Assembly (NCBI GenBank): GCA_002841155.1
Contig: PHEH01000005.1
Location: forward strand, 186,001-250,000
Direction of reading: 5' to 3'
Length of the DNA stretch: 64,000 nt
Origin: Alphaproteobacteria bacterium HGW-Alphaproteobacteria-18
GTDB lineage: Bacteria; Pseudomonadota; Alphaproteobacteria; Caulobacterales; Hyphomonadaceae
Below, in pieces: positions 1-8,603 of this stretch (positions within the stretch are counted from its first letter, which is position 1; each line of letters starts with the position of its first letter). The translations under genes were made by a program, and so were the position numbers. The notes under the pieces were generated by a model. That model did not search any database. It was not told where the DNA came from and saw only the letters and a program-made list of their open reading frames with translations.

Positions 1-235
1 CAAGCCCGTTGATACTGGCAACAGATTCCTCAATACGGGCAACGATCTGTTCTTCGATGTCACGCGGGGATGCGCCGTTCCAGACGACCGAGACCGAGGC
101 CCCCGACACCTTCACGACCGGGAACATCTCCCGTTCCATCGAGCTGTATCCGAAGACGCCGCCAGCAAAGGCGATGATCATCAGGAGGTTGGCGGCGACC
201 GCATTGCGGGTGAACCAGGCTACCAGGCCGTTCAT
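1..235 (-). CDS. RND efflux permease, N-terminal fragment (runs off left edge)
   Basis: Inner-membrane pump subunit of an RND (AcrB/HAE1-like) efflux system. Only about 78 codons are in the window. The translation starts MNGLVAWFTRNAVAANLLMI, has a first transmembrane helix at about residues 13-30, then EREMFPVV and a stretch ending SPRDIEEQIVARIEESV. That is the usual start of an RND permease (TM1 followed by the porter domain PN1 with its conserved EEQI-type helix). The ATG overlaps the stop of the adaptor gene by the four bases ATGA, so the two are translationally coupled. Substrate specificity cannot be told from this piece. The start is secure; the 3' part lies outside the window. Confidence 0.9.
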   Translation of the reverse strand, partial: MNGLVAWFTRNAVAANLLMIIAFAGGVFGYSSMEREMFPVVKVSGASVSVVWNGASPRDIEEQIVARIEESVASINGL

Positions 236-1503
236 TGAGCGCTCCCTTCGCCGCCTTCCTTCATACCGGCATCAGCGACCGCTTCAGCCTCTGAAGCGGT
301 CTTTTTCTGATCGCCATGAACTTTCACTGTGCCGTCGGGCAGGCGCTCCATAACGGTGATGCTCATGCCATCGAAGGCAGCCTGAATGGGGCTTGTGATG
401 GCCAGCTCGCCAGGCTCAACTCCCGAGCGGAGATAGGCCCCCGTTCGATCAGAAAAGGCGACGTCTACCGAGCGGATAGAGAGCTTGCCGTTTTTGGCGT
501 CGCCTACAAACAGGCGATCGTCGCCACGAAGCGCTGCCCGCGGGGCGATCAGGACGCTGTCGATTGTCGTGCCCTGGATGCGGGCATTGACAAAGAGGCC
601 CGGCGCCATCGGCGCGCCATCATCGGCCCCGGTTCCGAAGGGGTCTTTGAGCTCGGCAAAAACGTTGATCTGCCGGGTCTGCGAGTTGATGGCAGCGCCC
701 GTGCGCACGATCTCACCGATCCAGGTGCGCGGCTTGCCGCCCACGACAGCAGAGAACTCGACCTTTGGACCGGGCTGGTCTGCCGAAGCAGAAAAGGCGA
801 TCGGCAGGCCGAGCTGACCAAGGTCAGCATCCTTTAGGGGCAGGGCCACTTCCACCACATCGGTGGCAAATATGGTTCCAAGCGCCTGGCCAGGCGAAGC
901 AAACTGGCCGATATCGGCCGAGCGTTCGCGTACACGTCCATCGAACGGCGCCACAATGGCGGTTCGCCCGAGGCTCAGTTCAGCTTCGGCCAGTTGTGCC
1001 TTGGCAGCCTCGAGGGACGCCCGGGCTTCGGCAAGCTGAGGCTCGCGCCGGGCAAGGGGTGAGGCGTCCGCAAGTCCAAGATCCTTGAGGTCTTGCTGAG
1101 CCAGCTCAGCTTCAGCAATTTCGCGCGCCAGGCCCTGTTCGGCGCTGGCGACTATCGAGCGTGCCCGCACGATCGTGAGTTCATAGTCGGCAGGCTCGAC
1201 ACGAACGAGTACCTGGCCGCGCTTGATGAAGCCCCCATCGACAAAATCCGGTGAGACATAGGTCACGCGGCCGGAAATCTGGGGCGAAACGATGATTTCG
1301 CGTTTCGGGCGCACTTCGCCTTGTGCTTCCACCGTGATCGTAAGGGAGCCTGACGTCACCTGTTCAGCAAAGACGTTGAGACCTGGGCGGGGCTCATCAT
1401 TCTTTTCCGGCACCGGTTTCATGGCCGTGATGGCAATCACCCCCCCGACGCCAAGGATCAGAAGGATTGCGATTGGTGCGATGATGGCGATCAGGCGTCC
1501 CAT
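232..1503 (-). CDS. RND efflux periplasmic adaptor (HlyD/MFP family)
   Basis: Membrane-fusion protein of 423 residues that links the inner-membrane RND pump to the outer-membrane channel. A single N-terminal anchor helix (about residues 4-27) is followed by a lipoyl/barrel half around residues 55-110 (VSPQISGRVTYVSP), an alpha-hairpin rich in Ala, Glu and Gln (about 110-180), the second lipoyl half (IVAPFDGRVRERSADIGQ) and a C-terminal beta-barrel. The ATG has an AGGAG ribosome site 8 bases upstream. It sits 5 bases behind the outer-membrane factor gene and overlaps the permease gene, so all three form one operon. The acidic C-terminal tail (about residues 395-423) is lineage-specific. The family call is firm; the substrate is unknown. 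Confidence 0.93.
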   Translation of the reverse strand: MGRLIAIIAPIAILLILGVGGVIAITAMKPVPEKNDEPRPGLNVFAEQVTSGSLTITVEAQGEVRPKREIIVSPQISGRVTYVSPDFVDGGFIKRGQVLVRVEPADYELTIVRARSIVASAEQGLAREIAEAELAQQDLKDLGLADASPLARREPQLAEARASLEAAKAQLAEAELSLGRTAIVAPFDGRVRERSADIGQFASPGQALGTIFATDVVEVALPLKDADLGQLGLPIAFSASADQPGPKVEFSAVVGGKPRTWIGEIVRTGAAINSQTRQINVFAELKDPFGTGADDGAPMAPGLFVNARIQGTTIDSVLIAPRAALRGDDRLFVGDAKNGKLSIRSVDVAFSDRTGAYLRSGVEPGELAITSPIQAAFDGMSITVMERLPDGTVKVHGDQKKTASEAEAVADAGMKEGGEGSAQ

Positions 1504-1508
1504 GGCGT

Positions 1509-2978
1509 CTATCTCCTGCCGCTTTCGGCGGCGTCAGTGTCAAAGAGGTCATCCTCAGAGGCGAGTTCCATCACCGGAACACCGCCGCCAAGGGCGAGAT
1601 GGTAGTTGATACGATTGCGCGCGCGGTCTGCCCGGGCGGTCACCAGCTGGCTTTCTGCTGTCAGCCGGCGCGTCTGCGCGTCGATGAGGTTGAAGATGTT
1701 GACCGTGCCGCTGGAGTACTGGCGCTCGGCGATTTCCTCGGCAAAGCGGGCCTCTTCCAGCGCGCGGCCCTGCGCGTCTTCCTGATGGGCGATCAGAATA
1801 TCCGCCGTCAGAGCGTTTTCGACCTCGCGCCAGGCATCGAGTGCTGCGCTGGCATAGTTGGCAACGGCCACCTCTGCCTGGGCGATGGTGGCAAGGCGCT
1901 GGGCATCGAGCCGTCCGCCGGTGAAGATGGGTTGCACAAGGCTCCCGATCAGGCGTGCTGCGATGAGGGATGGGTCCAGTGCCTCGGAAAGGTCTGTCTG
2001 GTTGGTTCCGACAGAGCCTGTAAGGCTCAGGCTGGGCAGCAGGGCGAGGCGTGCCGCCTCGGCGCGCAGGCCAGCGCCGACGACACGAGCCTCCAGTGCG
2101 GCAATGTCCGGCCGGCGTGACAGGAGGAGGGCAGGGTTCCCGATAACGTCCATCGGGGGCAGCTCGGGTATCAGCGCCGGGGCGGTCAGCTCTGCGGACG
2201 GATACCGGCCGAGCAGGACTTCTAGACGCCGCGTGGCCTCAGTGGAGAACTGCCGGCGTGCGGCGATCGCCGCTTCGGCCTGGGCGAGCGCGCTGCGCGC
2301 GGTGCGCAGTTCCAGCGGCCCATAAATCCCGGCGCGCACACGCGGTTCAGTCAGGTCAACGACACGCTGGCGAGCTTCATAAGTGAGAACGGCGATGCGC
2401 TCCTGGGCGAGCGCTTCATTGAGGCTGATCCAGGCAGAAGCTGTCTGCGCCGCAATCGAGAGTTCCGAAGCGGCAAGGTCAGCGGCTGTAGCGGCATAAT
2501 CGGCATCCGCCTGTGCAATGCCGTTGGAGATGCGTCCCCAGAGATCGAACTCCCAACTGCTCTCAAGACCGAGGCCGTAGACACCGCTATTGATGCGGTC
2601 GTCTCCGCCGCCGGGAAGAAGCACACCCGTCGACGTTCCGCCAAACGTTGCCGAAGCAGACAGTGAGGGCCAGCGTTGGCCGCGCGCGCTGCGCGAGAGC
2701 GCCGCAGAGGCGCGCAGGCTGGCGGCGCGGGATTCGAGCGTTGGATTGGCCCTGAGGGCTTCTGCGACGAGGCTATCCATGACGGGATCATTGAACTGGC
2801 TCAGCCAGTTGCCCTGCGCTGCCACGCCCGTCACGCCGCGTGCAGCCCATTCTGCGGGTGCGTCTGGGGCTGTCGCAAACAGGGCGTCCCTGTCGCTTGC
2901 CAGGCGCTCAATGGCGTTGGGAGAGGTGGCACATGCCGCGAGCATGGCCGTGCCCATCAGGAGGAAAGAATTTTTCAT
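1509..2978 (-). CDS. Outer-membrane efflux lipoprotein (OprM/NodT family)
   Basis: TolC-like outer-membrane channel, 489 residues, first gene of the RND operon. The start chosen is the ATG at 2978, because it gives a lipoprotein signal peptide ending in a lipobox (MLAACATSP, Cys at about residue 16). The reading frame is open upstream to 3359, but that part has no signal sequence and lies in the divergent promoter region. Two outer-membrane efflux repeats are seen, with typical signatures such as SWEFDLWGRI in the first half and LLSRRPDIAALEARV and YASAALDAWREVENAL in the second. Transcribed with the adaptor (5-base gap) and permease. Divergent from the PhoR-like kinase gene. Confidence 0.93.
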   Translation of the reverse strand: MKNSFLLMGTAMLAACATSPNAIERLASDRDALFATAPDAPAEWAARGVTGVAAQGNWLSQFNDPVMDSLVAEALRANPTLESRAASLRASAALSRSARGQRWPSLSASATFGGTSTGVLLPGGGDDRINSGVYGLGLESSWEFDLWGRISNGIAQADADYAATAADLAASELSIAAQTASAWISLNEALAQERIAVLTYEARQRVVDLTEPRVRAGIYGPLELRTARSALAQAEAAIAARRQFSTEATRRLEVLLGRYPSAELTAPALIPELPPMDVIGNPALLLSRRPDIAALEARVVGAGLRAEAARLALLPSLSLTGSVGTNQTDLSEALDPSLIAARLIGSLVQPIFTGGRLDAQRLATIAQAEVAVANYASAALDAWREVENALTADILIAHQEDAQGRALEEARFAEEIAERQYSSGTVNIFNLIDAQTRRLTAESQLVTARADRARNRINYHLALGGGVPVMELASEDDLFDTDAAESGRR

Positions 2979-3192
2979 GCGGTTTCCGGCGCTCCGGGCT
3001 GCCATGGGGGTTGCGATACGCTTGTCTTTGTCGAGCGTCAATGAGGAATTATCGATTTTCAATAACTTTTGCCTCTGCGTGTTGCTGCAATTCCACTCGC
3101 AGGCTTGTCGACTGGTATTGGCATGGCGCTGGGAGCGCGCTAGCCCGCTAGATAGATGGCCGGAAGGTGTTCCGGCACAGGCGGTTTTCCTT

Positions 3193-4572
3193 ATGAACGA
3201 TGGATCTGAAACAGAGGGTTTACAGCCATCGCGGCAGTCCATGACCCGCCGGGCCCGGGACTTTGCCGTGCTTGTCCTGACAACCGGGACCGTGATGCTG
3301 ATCCTGGCGCTTACAGGCTCGCTGGGGCTTATCGAGGCGCTGACGGCGATGTTTGTCATCGGGTCGATTTCGGCCGCTTACTATGTCGGTTCAGCGGCCA
3401 TGCAGGTGCCGTCAGGCCCGGTGAAAACGGTTGAAGCCTCCAGGCGCGACGGAATTGCCATCGCAGACCTTCTGGCCGCGCTGCCGCAGCCTGCATTCGA
3501 AGTCAGCCATGACCAGCAGCGTATCACAGCCTTCAACGAACCGGCCGCGGCCTTCCTCAGGCTTGGTCAGCGCCGTTCGGCGCCGCCCCGCGCCAGCGTG
3601 ATCATCCGCGCGCCTGCTCTACTCAACGCGATCGAGACCTGTTTCAACACAGGGGGGATTGGCTCGGCCGAGATCGAGATGGAGATCGGGCCGGAAGAGC
3701 AGTGGCGGGCACATATCCGGCCCATACCGGGCAGCGGCAATCTGCTTGTTGTGCTCGAAGACCTGACCCCAGTGAAGCGTGCGGCCCGCGCCCGCGCTGA
3801 TTTCCTTGCCAATGCCAGCCATGAGCTGCGCACGCCGCTGACGGCCATTTCAGGCTTTATCGAGACAATGCGGGGGCCGGCGCGGGAGGACAAGGATTCC
3901 TGGGATCGCTTCCTGGGGATCATGGCGGGTGAAAGCGAGCGGATGAGCCGCCTGATCGCCGATCTTCTGTCCTTGTCGCGGATCGAGAGCGCGGAGCATG
4001 TGCAGCCGACAGCCCGTGAGCATTTCGGCGATATCGTCATGAGTTCTGTCGATGCACTCCAGCCACTGGCGAGCGAGAAGGGCGTGGACCTTGTTTTCGA
4101 TGAGTCCGGCCCCTTGCCGGCGGTGACGGCAAACCGGGACGAGTTGATCCAGGTTGTCGAGAACCTGGTGTCGAACGCGATCAAATATTCAAAGGGTGGC
4201 CATAGGGTCACGATCCGCTGCGGCGTTGCGCCGGACGGGTTTGTGGCGCGGACGGAGGCAGCGCAGGCCTGGCCGGAGAGTGAGCGGATGACGCTGCTGC
4301 AGACATCCAACCGGATGGCCATCAGCGATCCGACGGTCTGGATGCGGGTTGAGGATCAGGGGCCTGGCATCGAGCGCGAACACCTGCCGCGCCTGGGCGA
4401 GCGGTTTTACCGGGCCGATCAGAGCCGCGGCGGCAAGATCACCGGCACCGGTCTTGGCCTGGCGATCGTCAAACACATCATGGCCCACCATCGCGGCGGT
4501 CTGGCGGTTGAGACGGTGATGGGGCAAGGCACGGCGTTTGGGGTCTGGTTGCCCGCGGCCCGCGACACCTGA
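3193..4572 (+). CDS. phoR: PhoR-like sensor histidine kinase
   Basis: Membrane sensor kinase of 459 residues. Two hydrophobic helices at about residues 24-68 form a short anchor with almost no periplasmic loop, followed by a PAS-like region (about 90-190) and a HisKA domain with the phospho-acceptor His210 in NASHELRTPLTAI. The HATPase domain shows the N box (ENLVSNAIKYS), G1 (DQGPGIEREHL), F box (LGERFYRAD) and G2 (GTGLGLAIVKHI). This architecture and the tight transmembrane hairpin are typical of PhoR, the phosphate-regulon kinase. No phoB or pst gene lies next to it in this window, so the specific name is an inference. A second in-frame ATG at 3241 is a possible alternative start. Confidence 0.8.
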   Translation: MNDGSETEGLQPSRQSMTRRARDFAVLVLTTGTVMLILALTGSLGLIEALTAMFVIGSISAAYYVGSAAMQVPSGPVKTVEASRRDGIAIADLLAALPQPAFEVSHDQQRITAFNEPAAAFLRLGQRRSAPPRASVIIRAPALLNAIETCFNTGGIGSAEIEMEIGPEEQWRAHIRPIPGSGNLLVVLEDLTPVKRAARARADFLANASHELRTPLTAISGFIETMRGPAREDKDSWDRFLGIMAGESERMSRLIADLLSLSRIESAEHVQPTAREHFGDIVMSSVDALQPLASEKGVDLVFDESGPLPAVTANRDELIQVVENLVSNAIKYSKGGHRVTIRCGVAPDGFVARTEAAQAWPESERMTLLQTSNRMAISDPTVWMRVEDQGPGIEREHLPRLGERFYRADQSRGGKITGTGLGLAIVKHIMAHHRGGLAVETVMGQGTAFGVWLPAARDT

Positions 4573-4587
4573 ACCTCTAAAACGGTA

Positions 4588-4618
4588 AAGCCCCCGGGGC
4601 GGGGGGCACCGGGGGCTT
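4588..4618 (-). terminator. Hairpin terminator between phoR and gcrA
   Basis: A 10-bp perfect stem AAGCCCCCGG / CCGGGGGCTT with an 11-base loop lies between the convergent phoR and gcrA stops. On the minus strand it is followed by a T-rich tail (TTTACCGTTTT), so it fits a Rho-independent terminator for gcrA best. On the plus strand no T run follows. Confidence 0.6.
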
Positions 4619-4648
4619 CCTTCCGTCTGGCGAGATGGAATGCGGGCG

Positions 4649-5197
4649 TTAGCCTGCAATGCGCCGGACGTAGTCGTATTCGGTCTTGCGACCTTCACGC
4701 TTTCTTGCAGGCTGGAATGCAACGGCTGCGTGCTCAGCGCAATAGGGACCGCAGTCTGCTTTGCGTCCACAGAAGGCGAATTTCGGGTCCGCAGGGTCGC
4801 CGATGGGCCATTTGCACATCGAATCCCGCAGGGTGAGGATAGTGGCTGCGCTGCCGTCTGCCATCGGCAGAGGGGGGAGCGGGGCAAGGGCGGTGGTCCG
4901 CTCCGGGGTGGCCGGAACATCGGTCAGACCTGGAAGAACCGTTGCAGCAGGCGCCACGGGCGTTGCGGCGGCGGGGGCTGCGCCCTCGACCATGAAACGG
5001 GGCTTCGGACGCGCCAGACGCGGCGGACGTTTCACCGGGCGCGACGGGGTTGCGCGGCCCGACAGGCCAAGGCGGTGAACCTTGCCGATCACGGCATTGC
5101 GGGTGACCCCTCCCAATTGTTTGGCGATCTGAGAAGCGGAGTGGCCTTCGGCCCAGAGCTTCTTGAGCACTGATACCCGTTCATCGGTCCATGACAT
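4649..5197 (-). CDS. gcrA: Cell-cycle regulator GcrA
   Basis: GcrA-family transcription factor of 182 residues. In Caulobacter it binds sigma70-RNA polymerase and promoters carrying CcrM-methylated GANTC sites to drive S-phase genes. The N-terminus MSWTDERVSVLKKLWAEG, followed by SASQIAKQLGGVTRNAVIGKV, is the diagnostic helix-turn-helix. A Pro/Ala-rich linker spans about residues 55-125. The C-terminal sigma-binding region contains CKWPIGDP and clustered cysteines (FCGRKADCGPYCAEH). The ATG at 5197 is chosen because it begins exactly at the conserved MSWT; the frame is open further upstream without homology. Its presence restricts the host to Caulobacter-like Alphaproteobacteria. Confidence 0.96.
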   Translation of the reverse strand: MSWTDERVSVLKKLWAEGHSASQIAKQLGGVTRNAVIGKVHRLGLSGRATPSRPVKRPPRLARPKPRFMVEGAAPAAATPVAPAATVLPGLTDVPATPERTTALAPLPPLPMADGSAATILTLRDSMCKWPIGDPADPKFAFCGRKADCGPYCAEHAAVAFQPARKREGRKTEYDYVRRIAG

Positions 5198-5334
5198 GGC
5201 TTGCAGATCTCCCGCGTTGGGTGGGCTGTGCAAAGAGCCCAGACCCACTAGATGTTGTGACGGCTGTAAGTGCCGCCCCTCTGAACACCTAGATATCGTA
5301 TCAGGAGCGAAACGAAACACAACATGCGGGCCAC

Positions 5335-5377
5335 GCATTCCACAGAGTTTCTATATGTTGTGGTAAGCATTCCACAG
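5335..5377. promoter_or_regulatory. Repeated motif in the gcrA / ABC-permease divergent promoter
   Basis: The 11-mer GCATTCCACAG occurs at 5335-5345 and again at 5367-5377, exactly 32 bp (three helical turns) apart. The second copy is part of an inverted repeat TGTGG-N8-CCACA (5359-5376). The region lies between the divergently read gcrA (start 5197) and the permease (start 5445). No known regulator site was recognised. Confidence 0.4.
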
Positions 5378-5444
5378 GGCGGGCGGATGCAAAAGTCTGG
5401 GGCGCCCCCTCGCGCAACGCCCTTGCTTCGCCTATTTGCGATGC

Positions 5445-6272
5445 ATGGATACGATTCCCGGCAGTGCGCAATCTCGCCTTCGCCAATATGGCGCTTTCAA
5501 CGGCCTTGGGCTGTGGACACTCTACAAAAGGGAGGTGGCGCGCTTCCTGAAGGTGTGGATGCAGACGGTGTTTGCGCCGGTTGTGACCACGCTGCTGTTC
5601 ATGACGGTGTTCAAGCTGGCCTTTGGGGATCGGGGCCGGCTGACGGGCGACTTCGAGGGCATGAACTATAACGACTTCCTGGCGCCGGGCCTCATCATGA
5701 TGGCGATCCTGCAGAACGCCTTCGCCAATACGAGCTCAAGCCTCCTGCAGGCGAAGTTCAATGCCACGCATGTCGACTTCCTGATGCCTCCACTCTCGCC
5801 GCTGGAGCTGACGATTGCGTTCCTGGGCGGGGCAGTGACTCGCGGACTGGTGGTTGCGGCGATTTCGGCCATCGCGATCCAGCTCTCGGGTCTCGCCAAC
5901 CTCTCGGTGGCGCATGTCTGGCCGATCCTGTGGTTTACCCTGACAGCGGCCATCATTCTCGGCGCGCTGGGGGCGTATGGCGGCATCTGGGCCGACAAGT
6001 TCGACCATCTGGCAGCGGTGACCAACTTCGTGATCGTTCCGCTGACATTCCTGTCGGGAACCTTCTATGATATCAAGGTGATGGTCGAACCCTTCCAGTC
6101 CATCGCGCACTTCAACCCGATCTTCTACATGATCGACGGGTACCGCTACGGCCATCTGGGTGTGGCGAATGGATCGATCCTGGTGGGGGTGATCTTCACC
6201 GGTGTTCTGGCGCTTGCCTCGATGATCTGGGTCTGGCTGCTGTTCCGCAACGGGTACAAGCTCAAGGCCTGA
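5445..6272 (+). CDS. ABC-2 type transporter permease
   Basis: Integral membrane subunit of an ABC exporter (YadH/NodJ-like ABC-2 permease), 275 residues. The N-terminal amphipathic LYKREVARFLKVW segment and six predicted membrane helices are typical, as are GLIMMAILQNAFANTSSSLL in the first half and PLTFLSGTFYDIKVM before helix 5. The ATG at 5445 is preferred over an in-frame TTG at 5436; neither has a strong ribosome site. The expected ATP-binding partner is not adjacent: gcrA is divergent upstream and an MFS gene convergent downstream. The ATPase must therefore be encoded elsewhere. Substrate unknown. Confidence 0.88.
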   Translation: MDTIPGSAQSRLRQYGAFNGLGLWTLYKREVARFLKVWMQTVFAPVVTTLLFMTVFKLAFGDRGRLTGDFEGMNYNDFLAPGLIMMAILQNAFANTSSSLLQAKFNATHVDFLMPPLSPLELTIAFLGGAVTRGLVVAAISAIAIQLSGLANLSVAHVWPILWFTLTAAIILGALGAYGGIWADKFDHLAAVTNFVIVPLTFLSGTFYDIKVMVEPFQSIAHFNPIFYMIDGYRYGHLGVANGSILVGVIFTGVLALASMIWVWLLFRNGYKLKA

Positions 6273-6287
6273 GGGCCGCCTGCCTTC

Positions 6288-7574
6288 CTAGAGGGCGGCC
6301 TTTATCGCATCCTTCCGGTAGCTGCGCGTCGCCATCAGCAGGCAGACAATGCTGGCGGCGTTGAACAGAAGGATCAGTTCCAGCGCGCGGGCGAGGGGCT
6401 GCTCTGCGCCGCTGCGGGCGAAATGGTCTGACAGCTCCCCCGCAATCCAGGGGCCGCAGCCAATGCCGATCAGCGTCAGGCAAAACAGCATGAAGGCCGA
6501 TGCGAAGGAGCGCATGCGCAACTTCACGAGTTCCTGCGAGGCGGTATAGGCGATGCTGGCATAGATGAGGCCGATGAAGCTCGGAATGATGTTCCAGGCA
6601 TAGGCGAGCTCCACGCTGGGCGCGCGCAGGAACATCCAGGCAAACGGCAGGGCGATGGCGGCGCACAGGGCAATGATCAGCGGGCGCCAGCGCAGGTCTT
6701 TCTTGGACAGGGTATCGCAGACCCGGCCAAGCACGATCGCGCCAATGCTGCCGACCCCGCCGATCAGCATACCCAAAGGCAGCGAAACCTGGCCGGGCGA
6801 GAGCCCATAGGTCCGCTGAAGATGGCTTGAGGTGAACACCAGAAAGGCATTCGCGGAAATGCAGATCAATAGGCAGCCCGCCAGCAGCCAGAGATAAGAT
6901 GGCTGGCTGAAGATGAATTTCAGGGTTTCGCCAAGCGAGGGCGCCGGGCTGTCATCCTGGCGCTGGTCGGCGAGGCCGCGGATCGGCTCCCGTATGCCAA
7001 AACGCACGACCAGGGCCAGGATCAGCCCGGGAACGCCCGCCACGAAAAAGGCAACGCGCCAGCCGTAAAGTTCGTAGACGTATCCGCCGAGGGCAAAGCC
7101 CGCCATGATGCCAAGGCCGATGCCGGCGGTGTATATGCCGAGCGCCGTGGCGCGCTCCTGCGGGGGATAGAGATCGGCAATCATGGATGTGGCCGGCGGT
7201 GTGCCGCCCGCTTCACCGACGCCGACGCCCATGCGCGCCAGCAGCAGATGCCAGTAATTCTGAGCCAGGCCGGACAGCGCCGTCATAGCCGACCAGAGGC
7301 CCAGCGCGATGGCAATGATGTTGCGGCGGTTGCCCCTGTCGGCCCACATCGCCACCGGGATGCCGAGCGTTGCATAGAAGGCGGCAAAGGCAATGCCCGA
7401 GAGCCAGCCGAGCTGGCTGTCGCGCAGGCCGAACTCGTTCTTGATCGGCTCCAGCAGGATCACCAGGATCTGGCGGTCGACATGGTTGAAAGTGTAGGTC
7501 AGTGTCAGGACGGCAAGTATCCAGGCACGGCCTGAAATCTTCGGCGCGGCCGGGGCGAGGGCGGGACTGGTCAT
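6288..7574 (-). CDS. MFS transporter (Spinster-like)
   Basis: Major facilitator of 428 residues with twelve predicted helices. The start of TM1 (TYTFNHVDRQILVILLEPIK) and the cytoplasmic loop 2-3 motif ADRGNRRNI are typical of the Spinster-like MFS branch that is common in Hyphomonas and sphingomonads, often beside catabolic genes. GVGVGEAGGTPPATSMIADLY matches the TM4-5 region of that group. Its ATG overlaps the stop of the alpha/beta-hydrolase gene by ATGA, so both are made from one transcript. The pair is probably controlled by the operator at 8481-8500. A role in uptake or export of the hydrolase substrate or product is inference. Confidence 0.88.
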   Translation of the reverse strand: MTSPALAPAAPKISGRAWILAVLTLTYTFNHVDRQILVILLEPIKNEFGLRDSQLGWLSGIAFAAFYATLGIPVAMWADRGNRRNIIAIALGLWSAMTALSGLAQNYWHLLLARMGVGVGEAGGTPPATSMIADLYPPQERATALGIYTAGIGLGIMAGFALGGYVYELYGWRVAFFVAGVPGLILALVVRFGIREPIRGLADQRQDDSPAPSLGETLKFIFSQPSYLWLLAGCLLICISANAFLVFTSSHLQRTYGLSPGQVSLPLGMLIGGVGSIGAIVLGRVCDTLSKKDLRWRPLIIALCAAIALPFAWMFLRAPSVELAYAWNIIPSFIGLIYASIAYTASQELVKLRMRSFASAFMLFCLTLIGIGCGPWIAGELSDHFARSGAEQPLARALELILLFNAASIVCLLMATRSYRKDAIKAAL

Positions 7575-8446
7575 GCCTTGGTCTCCAGGCGGCTGAGAAA
7601 GTCTGAAATGGCGGCAACGGCCTCGGGCTCATCGAGGATCGGCGCATGGCCCACTCTGGGTACGGTCGCGAGCTGCGCATCCGGATGCCGCCGCGCCATC
7701 TTTTCGGCGGTATCGCCCGAAAGGATATCGGACGTCTCCCCACGGACGATCAGCAGAGGGGCTTTCCTTGAAGCGCCAAACAGCCGCCACAGAACGAAAT
7801 TGGTGACCGGCCCCGGCTTCACCTTGCCAAGAGAGCGGGCAATATTGGGATCATAGGCGAGGACCACTTCACCCGATGGCAGCTCTTTGTAGGTGCGCCG
7901 GGCAAAGTCCATCCAGCGTGCCTCCGGCATATCGGGAAAGGCCGCGCCTTGTAGTGTCTTCACCGCGGCAGCGGCGCTGTCCCAGTCTGTCACCGGCGCG
8001 ACCTTGCCGGCATAGGACGCAATGCGGGCAAGGCCGGATTTCTCCACCACGGGGCCGACATCATTGAGCACGATTCCCGACACACGTTTCGGCGCCGCGC
8101 GGATCATCAGCAGGGAGATCAGCCCGCCCATTGACGTTCCGATCAGGGCGGCGCGCTGAACGCCAAGCTTGTCGAGCAGCGCGAACATGTCTTTGGCATA
8201 GACCGGCGGCTTGTAATTCTCAGGCTGCGGATCATAGGCGGACCTGCCGCGACCGCGCACGTCCACCGCGACATAGCGATGGTGACGGGGCAGGGCAGCG
8301 ATCATCGGCTCGAAATCCTGATGATTGCGGGTCAGCCCATGAAGGCACAGGATGGTGAGCCGGGCGTCTTCGGGGCCATAGGCCTTCGCATAGAGCGTCA
8401 GGCCATCAGCCGATGTCCAGCTGATGTCAGTGCCATCTGGCAGCAT
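7571..8446 (-). CDS. Alpha/beta hydrolase
   Basis: Soluble alpha/beta-hydrolase-fold enzyme of 291 residues. The oxyanion/HG motif is at LCLHGLTRNHQDFEP (about residues 33-47). The nucleophile elbow is GTSMGG with Ser at about residue 104. The C-terminal part has an Asp-containing strand (LIVRGETSDILS) and the catalytic His in RVGHAPILDEPEAV. A GGGGAGG ribosome site precedes the ATG at 8446 by 7 bases. It is the first gene of a two-gene operon with the MFS permease and is read divergently from the TetR gene, with a perfect palindrome between them. The fold fits ester, lactone or C-C bond hydrolysis; the substrate cannot be named. Confidence 0.9.
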   Translation of the reverse strand: MLPDGTDISWTSADGLTLYAKAYGPEDARLTILCLHGLTRNHQDFEPMIAALPRHHRYVAVDVRGRGRSAYDPQPENYKPPVYAKDMFALLDKLGVQRAALIGTSMGGLISLLMIRAAPKRVSGIVLNDVGPVVEKSGLARIASYAGKVAPVTDWDSAAAAVKTLQGAAFPDMPEARWMDFARRTYKELPSGEVVLAYDPNIARSLGKVKPGPVTNFVLWRLFGASRKAPLLIVRGETSDILSGDTAEKMARRHPDAQLATVPRVGHAPILDEPEAVAAISDFLSRLETKA

Positions 8447-8480
8447 GTGTTCGCCTCCCCGGACGGGGGCTTGTGCCCCG

Positions 8481-8500
8481 TTTTCAACAGATGTTGAAAA
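8481..8500. promoter_or_regulatory. Palindromic operator between hydrolase operon and TetR gene
   Basis: TTTTCAACAGATGTTGAAAA is a perfect inverted repeat (9-bp arms, 2-bp centre) located 35 bp upstream of the hydrolase ATG. The core TCAAC-N4-GTTGA recurs twice upstream of the TonB receptor gene (11817-11849). This is most simply the binding site of the TetR protein encoded next to it. Confidence 0.7.
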
Positions 8501-8603
8501 ATAGACGCAAACCCTTCAGAAAGGCAAGCGGAATGGGCCACTTTGACAAGCGGGCTGTCTGGTCCATACCCGTAAGACGAATAATGCCTGAGGAGGAACA
8601 CCC

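Noticed and set aside
2979..3359. Upstream extension of the outer-membrane efflux gene
   Set aside because: The extra 127 residues would bury the lipoprotein signal peptide and overlap the divergent kinase gene.
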